63,631 nt of DNA from contig NZ_LJHQ01000033.1 of assembly GCF_001295925.1 (NCBI RefSeq), positions 1 to 63,631 on the forward strand. The letters run 5' to 3'. Source of the DNA: Allobosea sp. AAP35. Its GTDB lineage: Bacteria; Pseudomonadota; Alphaproteobacteria; Rhizobiales; Beijerinckiaceae. Position numbers and translations under genes: made by a program. Below the pieces are notes generated by a model that saw only the letters and a list, made by a program, of their open reading frames with translations, was not told the origin of the DNA and searched no databases. The number at the start of each line of letters is the position of its first letter. Position 1 is the stretch's first letter. This document shows positions 26,754 through 38,600 of the stretch, piece after piece.

Positions 26754-27410
26754 ATGACACTCGCTACCCTGACCATCAGCAGCAAGAACTACTCGTCCTG
26801 GTCGCTGCGCGGCTGGCTGCTCTGCGTCATGGCCGGGCTCGAGGTCGAGGAACTCATGCTGTCGGCCGATGAGCCGTCGGCGCGCGCCGAACTGCTGCTG
26901 CTGTCGCCGTCCTTTCTCGTACCCTGCCTGAGGCATGACGGGATCACGGTCTGGGATACGCTCGCCATCGCCGCCTATCTCGACGAGATCAAACCCAATG
27001 CCGGCCTCGTGCCGAAGGACCCTTCCGCGCGGGCGCATTGCCGGGCGATCTGCGGCGAGATGCATTCGGGCTTTGCCAATCTGCGCTCGGCCCTGCCGAT
27101 GAACCTCAAGGCGCATTATCCCGGCTTCAAGGTCTGGGCCGGCGCCCAGGCGGACATCGACCGCGTCACGCAGATCTGGCGCGAATGCCTGGGGAGCTAT
27201 GGCGGGCCCTATCTCTTCGGCAAGACGCAGACGATGGCGGACGCGATGTATGCGCCCGTGTGCATGCGCTTCCAGACCTATGATGTGGCGCTGGACCCGG
27301 TCTGTGAGGCCTATGGCCGCACGATCGCGGCCTGGCCGGCGCTTCAGCGCTGGATAGAGGCCGCCAAGGCAGAGCCGGACGACATGGAAGAACTCGACGC
27401 CGAGTTCTGA
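26754..27410 (+). CDS. Glutathione S-transferase family protein
   Basis: A 218-residue GST. The N-terminal thioredoxin-like domain opens TISSKNYSSWSLRGW with Ser residues at the glutathione-activating site, and VWDTLAIAAYLDEIKP near residue 62 is the glutathione-contact segment. A helical C-terminal domain follows (YLFGKTQTMADAMYAPVCMR near 160). It may be one of the maleylacetoacetate-isomerase-like or beta-type enzymes; substrate not deducible. The start at 26754 has AGAGGA upstream and the frame's extension to 26622 is not coding-like. Confidence 0.85.
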   Translation: MTLATLTISSKNYSSWSLRGWLLCVMAGLEVEELMLSADEPSARAELLLLSPSFLVPCLRHDGITVWDTLAIAAYLDEIKPNAGLVPKDPSARAHCRAICGEMHSGFANLRSALPMNLKAHYPGFKVWAGAQADIDRVTQIWRECLGSYGGPYLFGKTQTMADAMYAPVCMRFQTYDVALDPVCEAYGRTIAAWPALQRWIEAAKAEPDDMEELDAEF

Positions 27411-27526
27411 CGTTTTGCTCTCATCATGCATGGCGGGACTTGCTCGATCCCGCAGCGGCATTGGCCATCGCACGCCAAAGCGGCTAAACCCCCCACGAAC
27501 CGAATAACAGCCGTGGGAGGCCGCAC

Positions 27527-28972
27527 ATGACCGAGATGTTCAAGAACCTGATCGCCGGCGAATGGGCCGGTGGCACCAACGCATCGCGCAACATCAACCC
27601 GTCCGACACCAACGACGTTGTCGGCGAATATGCGCAGGGCACGGTCGATCAGCTCAATGACGCCGTGGCCGCTGCCAAGGCGGCCTTCCCGGCCTGGAGC
27701 CGCTCGGGCCCGCAGGAGCGCTACGAGATTCTGAAGAAGGCTTCCGACGAGGTCTTCGCCCGCAAGGAGGAACTCGGCCGCCTGCTCTCGCGCGAAGAGG
27801 GCAAGACCCTGGCCGAGGGCATTGGCGAGGCCGGCCGCGCCGGCCAGGTGCTGGCCTTCTTCGCCGGAGAGGCCCTGCGGCTGACCGGTGAGATGCTGCC
27901 TTCGGTGCGTCCCGGTGTCGGCGTCGAGATCACCCGTGAGCCCATGGGCATCATCGGCATGATCACGCCCTGGAACTTCCCGATCGCGATCCCGGCCTGG
28001 AAAATCGCGCCGGCGCTGGCCTATGGCAACTGCGTCGTGATCAAGCCGGCCGATCTCGTCCCGGGCTCCGCCTGGGCGTTGGTCGACATCCTGCATCGCG
28101 CCGGCCTGCCCAAGGGCGTGCTCAACCTTGTCATGGGCCGCGGCTCGGTCGTCGGCCAGGCGCTGCTGCAGCACAAGGACGTTCACGCCATCTCCTTCAC
28201 CGGCTCGGTCGCGACCGGCCGCAAGGTGGCCGAGGCCTGCATCGCCTCCTCGCCGATGAAGAAGGTTCAGCTCGAAATGGGCGGCAAGAACCCGCTCGTC
28301 GTGCTCGACGATGCCGATCTGAAGATCGCGGTCGAATGCGCGGTGCAGGGCGCCTTCTTCTCGACCGGCCAGCGCTGCACGGCCTCCTCGCGCCTGATCG
28401 TCCAGGCCGGCATTCACGACAAATTCGTCGAGGCCTGCGTGGAGCGGATGAAGGGCCTGACGATCGATGACGCGTTGAAGGCCGGCACCCATATCGGCCC
28501 GGTCGTCGATCAGAGCCAGCTCGACCAGGACCTGAAATACATCCAGATCGCCAAGGACGAGGGCGGCAAGCTGGTCTGGGGCGGCGAATTGCTCAACCGC
28601 GAGACGCCTGGCTTCTATCTCCAGCCCGCGCTCTTCACCGAGACCACCAACGCCATGCGGATTTCGCGCGAGGAGGTCTTCGGGCCTGTCGCCAACATCA
28701 TCCGCGTCAAGGACTATGAGGAAGCGCTCAGCGTCGCCAACGACACCGAGTTTGGCCTGTCCTCGGGCATCTGCACGACCTCGCTGAAGCATGCGACGCA
28801 TTTCAAGCGCAATGCCGAGGCCGGCATGGTGATGGTCAACCTCGCCACGGCGGGCGTCGACTACCATGTGCCCTTCGGCGGAAGGAAGGGCTCGAGCTAC
28901 GGCCCCCGCGAGCAGGGCGCCTACGCGAAGGAGTTCTACACCACGGTGAAGACGGCCTACACGCTGGCGTGA
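27527..28972 (+). CDS. NAD(P)-dependent aldehyde dehydrogenase
   Basis: A 481-residue aldehyde dehydrogenase. The cofactor-binding Rossmann segment PWNFPIAIPAWKIAPAL lies near 148-164 and FTGSVATG near 224; the general base is E250 in QLEMGGKN and the nucleophile C284 in GQRCTASS. The pattern is closest in my reading to alpha-ketoglutaric semialdehyde dehydrogenases, but succinate-semialdehyde or related substrates cannot be excluded. GTGGGAGG precedes the start. Probably a single-gene unit, followed by a hairpin. Confidence 0.92.
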   Translation: MTEMFKNLIAGEWAGGTNASRNINPSDTNDVVGEYAQGTVDQLNDAVAAAKAAFPAWSRSGPQERYEILKKASDEVFARKEELGRLLSREEGKTLAEGIGEAGRAGQVLAFFAGEALRLTGEMLPSVRPGVGVEITREPMGIIGMITPWNFPIAIPAWKIAPALAYGNCVVIKPADLVPGSAWALVDILHRAGLPKGVLNLVMGRGSVVGQALLQHKDVHAISFTGSVATGRKVAEACIASSPMKKVQLEMGGKNPLVVLDDADLKIAVECAVQGAFFSTGQRCTASSRLIVQAGIHDKFVEACVERMKGLTIDDALKAGTHIGPVVDQSQLDQDLKYIQIAKDEGGKLVWGGELLNRETPGFYLQPALFTETTNAMRISREEVFGPVANIIRVKDYEEALSVANDTEFGLSSGICTTSLKHATHFKRNAEAGMVMVNLATAGVDYHVPFGGRKGSSYGPREQGAYAKEFYTTVKTAYTLA

Positions 28973-29009
28973 GGCATTAGCAGGGATATATTCAGGATCG
29001 TCATGGAAG

Positions 29010-29036
29010 CGTTCGGGCGAAGGCGCCCGGACGTTT
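29010..29036 (+). terminator. Hairpin after the aldehyde dehydrogenase gene
   Basis: CGTTCGGGCG and GCGCCCGGACG pair with one wobble around a short loop, followed by TTTCG. A plausible but weak terminator, 37 bases after the stop and just before the convergent parE remnant. Confidence 0.5.
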
Positions 29037-29068
29037 CGAGCGCGCAGCAGCCATACGCAGCGATCCGC

Positions 29069-29371
29069 TCAAACGTCCGAACCCAGGATCGCCTTGGCGT
29101 CGCGGGCTCCATGGATGATGTGGACGATTTCGACGACGTCTGATTTGACCCGATAGAAAATCAGATACCGCCGGTAAACTTTCCTGCGAATGCCTTGATT
29201 TTAGAGCCCTTCGGCCAACGGCGATGCCAAAGGAACGGCGCCGATCGCGTGGCAGGCAGACTGTATCTCAAGGAGAAAGCGCGCTGCGCGAAATGGGCTG
29301 TCTGATGCGATATAGGCGCCAATCGCTGCCAGATCGGCTTCCGCCTCGACAGTGAGCGCGACGGGTATCAT
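29069..29371 (-). pseudogene. parE: RelE/ParE-family toxin interrupted by an in-frame stop
   Basis: Reading the minus strand from ATG at 29371 gives a ParE-like protein, beginning MIPVALTVEAEADLAAIGAY and ending with YRVKSDVVEIVHIIHGARDA and then GSDV, 99 residues in one frame, the right length for the family. Codon 57 is TAA (29201-29203), between LASPLAEGL and NQGIRRKVYRRYLIFYRV. There is no frameshift; a single base change would restore it. The second half holds the RRYLIFYRV core strand needed for toxicity, so the toxin is probably dead. Coupled by a four-base ATGA overlap to an intact parD. Readthrough or a sequencing error are alternatives. Confidence 0.85.
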
Positions 29372-29628
29372 TCGGCCGCTTGCGCCAACGCTTCATATTT
29401 AGCGATCAGCCTCGCAAACACTTCGTCTGCCGGCGAAACGCGGCCGGCGTCGGCGTCAGCGATGCCACGCGCGATGGCGGCATGGATTTCAGCGCGTCGC
29501 TCCTCCTGGAGTCGGACGAGTTTGACAGCCTGCTGAATGACCGCGCCGGACGAGGCGTAGCGTCCGGCAGTCACGAGGCTGCTTACGAACGCCTCGTCAT
29601 CCTCGTCGAGCTGGACTGACATGGACAT
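29368..29628 (-). CDS. parD: ParD-family antitoxin
   Basis: An 86-residue ribbon-helix-helix antitoxin. The N terminus (MSMSVQLDEDDEAFVSSLV) is the DNA-binding strand and first helix, ASSGAVIQQAVKLVRLQEER is the second helix, and the acidic C-terminal region ending in KYEALAQAAE would bind the toxin. The start at 29628 has GGCGGGAG upstream; MSVQL two codons in is possible. It is intact although its partner parE carries a nonsense codon. Base composition is lower in GC than the neighbourhood. Confidence 0.88.
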   Translation of the reverse strand: MSMSVQLDEDDEAFVSSLVTAGRYASSGAVIQQAVKLVRLQEERRAEIHAAIARGIADADAGRVSPADEVFARLIAKYEALAQAAE

Positions 29629-29816
29629 CGTTCTCCCGCCTCCACGCAAGTATAGGCGATCCGCGATCGGGCTGCCATCATCGTTTCTTGAACCATCCGA
29701 CCTACAGCGTTGGATGCCTGGCAAAATCCTGCATCAGGATTGTGGGCGATCCCCAAGGGCAGCCTGAATTCCCTGGTCAACTGGACCAGGGCCGGATTTA
29801 CAGCGCCGTCTGCGCT

Positions 29817-30830
29817 TCAGAACCCCTCCAGCACGATCTTGCCCCGGGCCGTGCCGCTTTCGAGCAGGGCGTGAGCCCGTTTGAGATTGGCGGCGTCGAT
29901 CGTGCCGTAGGTTTCCGTCAGCGTCGTGCGGATGTCGCCGGCATCGACCAGCCGCGAGACCTCGTTCAGGAGATCGCCCTGCGCCTGCATGTCGGCCGTC
30001 TGGTGAAGCGAGCGGGTGAACATCAGCTCCCAGTGCAGCGACAGAGCCTTGTTCTTCAGTGGCATCACGTCGAGCGTGGCGGGGTCGTCGATCACGCCGA
30101 TGCGGCCCTGCGGCGCGATCAGCTTCAGCACCTCCGGCAGATGCTCGCTGGTGTGGGTAGTGATGAAGACGAAACCGGGTGCGCTAAGCCCCAGCGCCGC
30201 AATCTCGTCGGACAACGGCTTGCCATGGTCGACGACATGATGCGCGCCGAGCTCTTGAGCCCAGGCTTGCGTCTCCGGCCGCGACGCGGTGGCGATGACG
30301 GTCAGATCGGTGAGCTTGCGGGCGAGCTGGATCGCGATCGAGCCGACGCCGCCGGCTCCTCCGATAATCAGCAGGGCAGGGGCAGCGCCGGGAACCGTGT
30401 CGCGGACCTTGAGCCGGTCGAACAGCATCTCCCAGGCGGTGATCGCGGTCAGCGGCAAGGCGGCGGCTTCGGCGAAGGACAAGGTGGCGGGCTTGGCGCC
30501 GACGATGCGCTCATCGACCAGATGGAACTGCATATTGGCGCCGGGCCGGTCGAGCGCGCCGGCATAGAACACGGCGTCGCCCGGCTTGAAGGCGGTGACA
30601 TCGGGGCCGACGGCCTTGACGATGCCGGCTGCGTCCCAGCCGAGGATGCGCGCCTCGCCGGCCGGAGGCTTTGCATTGCGCCGCACCTTCGTGTCGACCG
30701 GATTGACCGAGATCGCCTTGACCTCGACGAGCAGATCGCGCCCGGTGGCAACCGGATCGGGAAGCTCCAGGTCGATCAGGCTGGTCTCGGCGGTGATGGC
30801 TTGCGGTTCGCGATAGCCGATGGCGCGCAT
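29817..30830 (-). CDS. Zinc-type alcohol dehydrogenase / quinone oxidoreductase-like protein
   Basis: A 337-residue medium-chain dehydrogenase/reductase. The N-terminal GroES-like domain includes VNPVDTKVRRN and GWDAAGIVKAVG; the cofactor site is IIGGAGGVGSIAIQLAR near residue 156. The Cys/His zinc ligands of classical alcohol dehydrogenases are absent, so this is the zinc-free quinone-oxidoreductase branch (ZADH type), which reduces quinones or enones with NADPH. The start MRAIGYREP at 30830 fits homology. It lies 95 bases downstream of pobA on the same strand and may be cotranscribed. Confidence 0.88.
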   Translation of the reverse strand: MRAIGYREPQAITAETSLIDLELPDPVATGRDLLVEVKAISVNPVDTKVRRNAKPPAGEARILGWDAAGIVKAVGPDVTAFKPGDAVFYAGALDRPGANMQFHLVDERIVGAKPATLSFAEAAALPLTAITAWEMLFDRLKVRDTVPGAAPALLIIGGAGGVGSIAIQLARKLTDLTVIATASRPETQAWAQELGAHHVVDHGKPLSDEIAALGLSAPGFVFITTHTSEHLPEVLKLIAPQGRIGVIDDPATLDVMPLKNKALSLHWELMFTRSLHQTADMQAQGDLLNEVSRLVDAGDIRTTLTETYGTIDAANLKRAHALLESGTARGKIVLEGF

Positions 30831-30924
30831 GGTGGCATCCTCCTCGATGGTGATAGCGGCGACATGCGCCCTATGCAGGGTCGGTTCAAGGACGCAGGTG
30901 CCGCAGGCGATCTGACGACGCCCC

Positions 30925-32232
<1,308 letters not shown>

Positions 32233-32248
<16 letters not shown>

Positions 32249-33111
32249 ACATCGACGGCGATGCCGATCTTCTGCGAGCCTGCGCCGATCACGACGCCGT
32301 CCAGCGGCGAGACATCGGCATAGTCGCGGCCCAGCGCGGTGACGATGTGGTCGTCGGCGACGATCAGATCGTTGGTCGGGTCGAGGCCGATCCAGCCCGT
32401 CTCGGGCCCGCACCAGATCATCACCCAGGCATGGCTGGCATCGGCGCCTTCCAGCCGCTTCTCGCCCGGTGGCGGGATGGTCCGGATATAGCCGCTGACA
32501 TAGGCCGCCGGCAGGCCGAGCCCGCGCAGACCGGCGATCATCACATGGGCGAAATCCTGGCAGACCCCATGGCGTTCGCGGAAGGCCTCCTCCAGCGGGG
32601 TCGAGACCTCCGTTGCCTCGGGGTCATAGGTAAATTCGCGGCGGATCCGGCCCATCAGCTCGGCCGCGGCTTCCAGCACGGGGCGCCTGGGCGAAAAGCT
32701 CGCACGCGCATAATCCGTGACGGCGGCCACCACCGGTACCAGCCGGCTTGGATGCAGGTGATGCGCCGGCGACTCGGGCGCCAGGCTGGCCGAGGCCAGC
32801 GCCAGGGCCCCGACCTCCTCCCAGCGCCGTGTCAGGCCCGGGAAGGGCGCGGGCGGCCGCCTCACCTCGACGCGCGCCCGCATCTCGACCTTGAGTTCGC
32901 GATGCGGCTTCGAGATCGTCAGCGTGGTCATGCGGTTGCCGAAAAAGCAGCTGCCGTCGCTGCGTTCCGCCGGGCGCGGCGTCACGCTGAGCTCGCTGCT
33001 GACGACGCTCTGGCCGCCATCATTGCGCGGCTCCAGCCGCAGGATGCAGCGCGCGAACGGGACCTGGCGGCTATAGCCGTAGGTGGTGATGTGCCGGACG
33101 TCGTAGATCAC
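32233..33111 (-). CDS. Transglutaminase-family protein (operon gene 3)
   Basis: A 292-residue protein of the bacterial transglutaminase-like family: N-terminal beta domain (about 1-85, with the HITTYGYSRQVPF opening), then the papain-like core with an intact triad, C184 in GVCQDFAHV, H227 in ASHAWVMI and D244 in IGLDPTND. Such proteins are predicted peptidases or amide-transfer enzymes. The GTG start at 33111 overlaps the upstream gene's stop by four bases (GTGA), so translation is coupled to the ATP-grasp/alpha-E protein; an ATG frame at 33255 is a shadow. Last gene of the three-gene operon. Confidence 0.88.
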
Positions 33112-35672
33112 GCGATGCCTGTCAGCCGCGAGCCTTCGGGGCCGCTGTTCTGGAGGAAATAGCGGTCGGCGATGGCGCTGGAGACGCCCATCAGCAGCTG
33201 CTCGAACAGGAGGATGCTGGCCCGGTCGAGCCTTGACGCTTCCGAGGTGCGGCATTCGGCGGCGAGCTTCAGGATCAGCCGGCGCGGTGCCTCCAGCATG
33301 CCGTCTTCGGTGACAGAAGGCAGGTCGCGGATCTCGGTGTCGAGCCGATCGATCTGGAAGGCCACCGAGCGCGGGTTGTAGGGGTCGAGCATCACCAGAT
33401 CGAGCACGGGCTGCAGGCTGGCGCCGATCATGTAGCGCGAGCGATAGGTGATCTGCGAATCGGTCAGGTCGAGCAGGGCATCGAGCCCGTCGCTGGGCGC
33501 GCTGGCCTCGGCAAAATGCCGCGCAAAGCGGCAGGTCGCGATGCCGCGCTCGATCCGCCGGCCGATATCGAGAAACCGCCAGCCCGGGCCCCGCACCATG
33601 TTTTCCTGGCTGAGGCCCGAGAACGCCGCCAGAGTCTTGAGCGCCCGGTCGGCAACCTCATAGACCTCGCCCTCGCTCGACTTTGCCCCGGCCTCGAGAG
33701 TCAGCTGGCGCTGCAGGTCGCCAAACAGCCGCCACGCATCGATCGAAAGCCGCTCGCGAATGACCGAGGCCGTGCGCCGGGCCTCGCCGATATTGGCGCG
33801 GGCCGAGCCGTATTCGCCAGCATCGTAGAGGGCTGCGGTCGCTTGGGCCAGTGCCGAGGAGACCTTGCCAGTCGCGCTGGCGCCCCGGATACGGGTCCCA
33901 GATCCCTTGCCGCTGGGCGCAGCACCCCAGGCGACCAGCAGATTGGCCAAGCGCCGCACCGTCTCGGGACGGGCGGGGTTGGTGACGTCGGCATCGATCA
34001 GCCGGCCGAGCAGCGCCCGCACCAGCCGCAGCGTCGCCTCCGTGCGCTCGAGATAGCGCCCGAGCCAGAACAGGTTGTCGGCGGCGCGGCTCGGCAGCGT
34101 GCCGGTGATGCGGCGGATCGGAATGCGATCGGGCGTCGGCAACAGCGACACCTGCTCGACGGGTGCGTCTGACGTCACCCAGACGTCGGACGAGCGCACG
34201 CCGCTGCGCATGCTCACCGCGCGTGCATCGGGCTCGTCGGAGATCCGGCAGAAGCCGCCCGGCATCACCTTCCAGCCATCGGGCGTCGCGGCGGCGAAGA
34301 CGCGCAAGGTCATCGGGCGCGGCTGCAGGCGCCCGTTCTGGAAGACCGGCGTCGTCGAGAGCCGCACGACCTCCTGCCCGACATAGTCCATGCCGCGCGC
34401 CTCGACCCGCTGGCGCAGCGCGTCGCGCTCCGCAGCCGGGAGGTCGGCCACGACCACCGGCCCGCCATCAAGCCCGCCGCCGGCGCTGCGAAAGGCTGGC
34501 GCGATGCTCATCTCGTCGAACCGGTTCAGGACGGCGGCGCGCTCGCGCGGCTGGCCGCACCACCAGGTCGCGACATTGGGCAGGATCATCTTCTCGCCGA
34601 GGAGCTTCTCGCCCAGCGCCGGCAGGAAACCCATCAGCGCCCGTGCTTCCACCACGCCGGAGCCGAGCCCGTTGGCGATATGAACGCTGCCCTTGCGCAC
34701 CGCCTGCACGAGCCCTGCCACGCCCAGCGCTGAGCGTGCATTGAGTTCGAGCGGATCGGCGAAGTCGCCGTCGATGCGTCGCCAGATCACGTCGGCGCGT
34801 TTGAGCCCCGCGATGGTGCGCACATGCACGCGCCCCTCGCGCATGACGAGATCGCCGCCCTCCACCAGCAGGAAGCCGAGATAGCGCGCGAGATAGGTCT
34901 GCTCGAAATAGCTTTCGTTGAGCGGGCCTGGTGTCAGCAGGCAGATGCGCGGCTCGACGCGCTTCGACCGCGCCACCAGCCCGGCCCGGAAGCCCTGGAA
35001 GAAGGTCGCCAGCCGCTCGATGTTCATCGTCCGGAACATGTCGGGGAAGGCGCGCGACAAGGCGAGCCGGTTTTCCAGTGCATAGCCGGTGCCCGAGGGC
35101 GCCTGCGTCCGGTCGCCGAGAATCCACCAGCGCCCATCGGGGCCGCGTCCGAGATCGGCGGCGTAGAGCTGCAGCGCGCCACCGCCCGGCGCTCCATGCA
35201 GCGGCCTCAGATAGTCGGGGCTGCCGGTGACGACCGAAGCCGGCAGCAGCCCGTTGGCGATCATCTCGCCCGGGCCGTAGATGTCGTCGAGCAGCGTGCT
35301 CAGAAGCTGCGCCCTCTGGGCGACGCCGGCCGCGATCGTTTCCCATTCGGAGCCCGGGATCACCAGAGGCACATGCGAGAGCGGCCAGGCCCGCTCACCG
35401 CCCGCCGGGTCGTGCTCGTCCTGATCGCCATGGACGCGGTAGGAGACGCCGGTGTCGTTGACGTGCCGGTCTGCGAGGCCGAAGCGCTGGTTCAGCTCGT
35501 CGGGCGAAAAGGCGCACCACTCCGACAGGAAGGGCTCCCAATGCGCGCGCACCTGGCCGTCGGGGCCGATGAGCTCGTCGCGCACGCCCGGTAGCGGCCG
35601 ATAGCCCGCCAGCAGGGCGTTGCGCCGCTCCGTCCGGGTGCGCGCCGATGGTGATCGCCCCTGCAATGCCAT
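33108..35672 (-). CDS. Circularly permuted ATP-grasp and alpha-E fusion protein (operon gene 2)
   Basis: An 854-residue two-part protein. Residues 1-500 are a circularly permuted ATP-grasp domain, seen in LLDDIYGPGEMIANGLLPASV, WWILGDRTQAPSGTGYALENR, LTPGPLNESYFEQTYLARYLG and HIANGLGSGVVEARALMGFLP. Residues about 540-840 are the all-helical alpha-E domain (formerly DUF403), starting SRAADNLFWLGRYLERTEAT with several ERG/IERGI-like helices. In many genomes these are two adjacent genes; here they are fused. ATP-grasp enzymes join a carboxylate to an amine using ATP, so peptide-bond formation on an unknown acceptor is predicted, not shown. Ten bases separate it from the upstream DUF2126 gene. 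Confidence 0.9.
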   Translation of the reverse strand: MALQGRSPSARTRTERRNALLAGYRPLPGVRDELIGPDGQVRAHWEPFLSEWCAFSPDELNQRFGLADRHVNDTGVSYRVHGDQDEHDPAGGERAWPLSHVPLVIPGSEWETIAAGVAQRAQLLSTLLDDIYGPGEMIANGLLPASVVTGSPDYLRPLHGAPGGGALQLYAADLGRGPDGRWWILGDRTQAPSGTGYALENRLALSRAFPDMFRTMNIERLATFFQGFRAGLVARSKRVEPRICLLTPGPLNESYFEQTYLARYLGFLLVEGGDLVMREGRVHVRTIAGLKRADVIWRRIDGDFADPLELNARSALGVAGLVQAVRKGSVHIANGLGSGVVEARALMGFLPALGEKLLGEKMILPNVATWWCGQPRERAAVLNRFDEMSIAPAFRSAGGGLDGGPVVVADLPAAERDALRQRVEARGMDYVGQEVVRLSTTPVFQNGRLQPRPMTLRVFAAATPDGWKVMPGGFCRISDEPDARAVSMRSGVRSSDVWVTSDAPVEQVSLLPTPDRIPIRRITGTLPSRAADNLFWLGRYLERTEATLRLVRALLGRLIDADVTNPARPETVRRLANLLVAWGAAPSGKGSGTRIRGASATGKVSSALAQATAALYDAGEYGSARANIGEARRTASVIRERLSIDAWRLFGDLQRQLTLEAGAKSSEGEVYEVADRALKTLAAFSGLSQENMVRGPGWRFLDIGRRIERGIATCRFARHFAEASAPSDGLDALLDLTDSQITYRSRYMIGASLQPVLDLVMLDPYNPRSVAFQIDRLDTEIRDLPSVTEDGMLEAPRRLILKLAAECRTSEASRLDRASILLFEQLLMGVSSAIADRYFLQNSGPEGSRLTGIA

Positions 35673-35681
35673 CGCTTGCGT

Positions 35682-38600
35682 CTACACTCCGGGAGGACGC
35701 CGCAAATCCAGTGTCAGCGGGAATTCGGCGCTGCGCTCTTCGGGCGGAATCACCAGCGCGCCGGGAGTATGACCGATCGCTTCGAAACGTGCGAGCCGCC
35801 GCGCCTCGGCTTCGTAGGAATTCACAGGCGGAGTCTCATAATTGCGACCGCCGGGATGGACGACATGATAGACGCAGCCGCCGAGCGAGCGCCCGACCCA
35901 GGTATCCACGATGTCGAAGGTCAATGGCGCATGCACCGGAATCGTCGGATGCAGGCCCGAGGCCGGTTGCCAGGCCTTGAAGCGCAGACCAGCGACGCTC
36001 TCGCCCGAGGTGCCGGCCGCAGCCATCGGCAGGCGCCGCCCGTTGCAGGTGATCAGGTGGCGGCCGGGAACCAGCCCCTTCGCCTTGACCTGAAGCCGCT
36101 CCACGGATGAATCGACATAGCGCACGGTGCCGCCGATCGCGCCCTCCTCGCCCATGACGTGCCAGGGTTCGAGCGCCTGCCGAATCTCGATCTCGACACC
36201 GCCATGCTCGACCTTCCCGAAGAATGGGAAGCGGAACTCGGCCTGCGCCTCGAACCAGACCGGGTCGAAGGCATAGCCGGCGCGCCCGAGATCGCCGAGC
36301 ACGTCCTTGAAATCCTGCCAGACCATCTCCGGCAGCATGAAGCGGTCATGCAGCGTCGTGCCCCAGCGGACCAGCCCGCCGGTCTGCGGCTCGCGCCAGA
36401 ACCAGGCGATCAGCGCCCGCACCAGAAGCTGCTGCGCCAGGCTCATGCGCGCATCCGGCGGCATCTCGAAACCACGGAACTCGATCAGCCCGAGCCGCCC
36501 CGTCGGTCCGTCGGGCGAATAGAGCTTGTCGATGCAGATCTCGCTGCGATGCGTGTTGCCGGAGACATCGACCAGCAGGTTGCGCAGCAGCCGGTCCACC
36601 AGCCAGAGCGGGATCGCAGGCTCCCCCGGCTTGGGGATCTTCGCCAGCGCGATTTCGAGTTCGTAGAGCGAATCGTGGCGGCCCTCGTCGATGCGCGGCG
36701 CCTGGCTGGTCGGGCCGATGAACAGACCGGAGAACAGATAGGACAGCGACGGGTGGCGGTTCCAGTAGAGCACGATGCTCTTGAGCAGGTCCGGCCGGCG
36801 CAGGAAGGGCGAGTCCGGCGGGGTGATGCCACCGAGCACGACATGGTTGCCGCCGCCGGTGCCGGTATGGCGCCCGTCGACCATGAACTTCTCGGCGCAG
36901 AGCCGCGACTGCCGCGCCTCCTCATAGACGCCGCGCGTGATCTCGACCGCCTCGCGCCAGTTCCGGGCAGGGTGGATGTTGACCTCGATCACGCCGGGAT
37001 CGGGCGTAACCTTGACGACGTTGAGGCGCGGATCGTTGGGCGGCGGATAGCCCTCGATATGGACCGGCTGGTTGCGCTCGCGCGCCACCTGTTCGACGCT
37101 GGCGATCAGGTCGATATAGTCCTCCAGCCGCTCCACCGGCGGCAGGAACACGCACAGCACCCCGTCGCGGATTTCGAGGCTGATCGCGGTGCGCACATGC
37201 TCGCCGCCGATTTCCTGTTCCGTGCGATCCTGGGCGCTCGCGCCGCTGGCCTCGACCGAGCGCGACATCTGGTGGGGTGATGTAGCTTGGTAGGAGGGAG
37301 GCTCCGCCTGGAACGGCGCCCCGGGCGCCGGCGGATCGGCGACCTGGCCAAAGCCCCCGGCGGAACGCGGCAGCGGCGGGCGTGCCTCCATTGGATCCTG
37401 CGGATGGATATGCGGATATTCAGCCTTCGGCACCACCGGCAGCGAACCCAGCGGCAGCCGGTAGCCCACGGGTGAATCGCCCGGCACGAGGAAGAGCTTG
37501 CCGCGCCTGAGCTTCCACTTTTCCGAGCGCCAGCGCTTGTCGCCCGCCTGGCTCTGCCAGCGCTGGACCGGGATCACATAGCCGCGCGGCTTGCCCAGCC
37601 CGAGCTGGAAGACCTGCTGCATCCGCGCCCGCTCTTCCGGGTCGGCCAGGCGCGGGTCGAGCGGATCGACATTGTCGGGAAGCTGGGCCTCCTTCAACAG
37701 CCAGTAGCCGGTGTCCTCATAGGCGGGCACGATGTAGTCGGCGCCCAGGCCGAGCTTGTCGGACAGCCCCTCGGCCAGAGCCTCGACCTCCGCCATGGTC
37801 GCGCCGGCTTCCAGCTCACGGTCGCCGCCCGTCGGCGCGCCCGGCTCGCGGGCGATCAGCGCCGCATCCCGCCAGATCGGCTCGCCATCCTGGCGCCAAT
37901 ACAGCGCGAAGGCCCAGCGCGGCAGGCTCTCGCCCGGATACCACTTGCCCTGCCCGTAATGCAGCATGCCACCGGGTGCGAAACGTTCGCGCAGCTTACG
38001 GATCATCACGTCGGCGCGCTGGCGCTTGGTTGGCCCGACAGCGGCGATGTTCCATTCCTCGCCGGTTTGGTCGTCGACCGAGACGAAGGTCGGCTCGCCG
38101 CCCATGGTCAGGCGCACATCGCCGGCCTGAAGATCGGCCTCGACCTGCTCGCCCAGCGCATCGAGCCGCTGCCACGATTCATCCGAGAAGGGCAGGGTGA
38201 TGCGCGGCACCTCATGCACGCGCGCCACGCTCATCTCGAAATCGAAGGTCGTCTCGGCATAGCTGGCGACGCCCGAGACGGGCGCGGCCGAACGGTAATG
38301 CGGTGTCGCGGCCAGCGGCAGATGGCCCTCACCGGTCAAAAGCCCCGAGGTGGGGTCGAGCCCGATCCAGCCGGCGCCGGGAATATAAACCTCCGCCCAG
38401 GCATGAAGATCGGTGAAGTCCTTGTCGGTTCCGGCCGGCCCCTCCAGCGGGTCGATATCCGCCTTCATCTGGATCAGGTAGCCGGAGACGAAGCGGGCCG
38501 CGAGGCCGAGCTGCCGCAGGATCTGGACCAGCAGCCAGCTCGAATCGCGGCAGGAGCCGGATTTGATGTCGAGCGTGTGCTCGGGCTCCTGGACGCCCGC

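Noticed and set aside
29069..29371. parE as a normal coding gene or as a frameshifted gene
   Set aside because: The frame is continuous on both sides of one TAA codon, so it is a nonsense interruption, not a frameshift and not intact.
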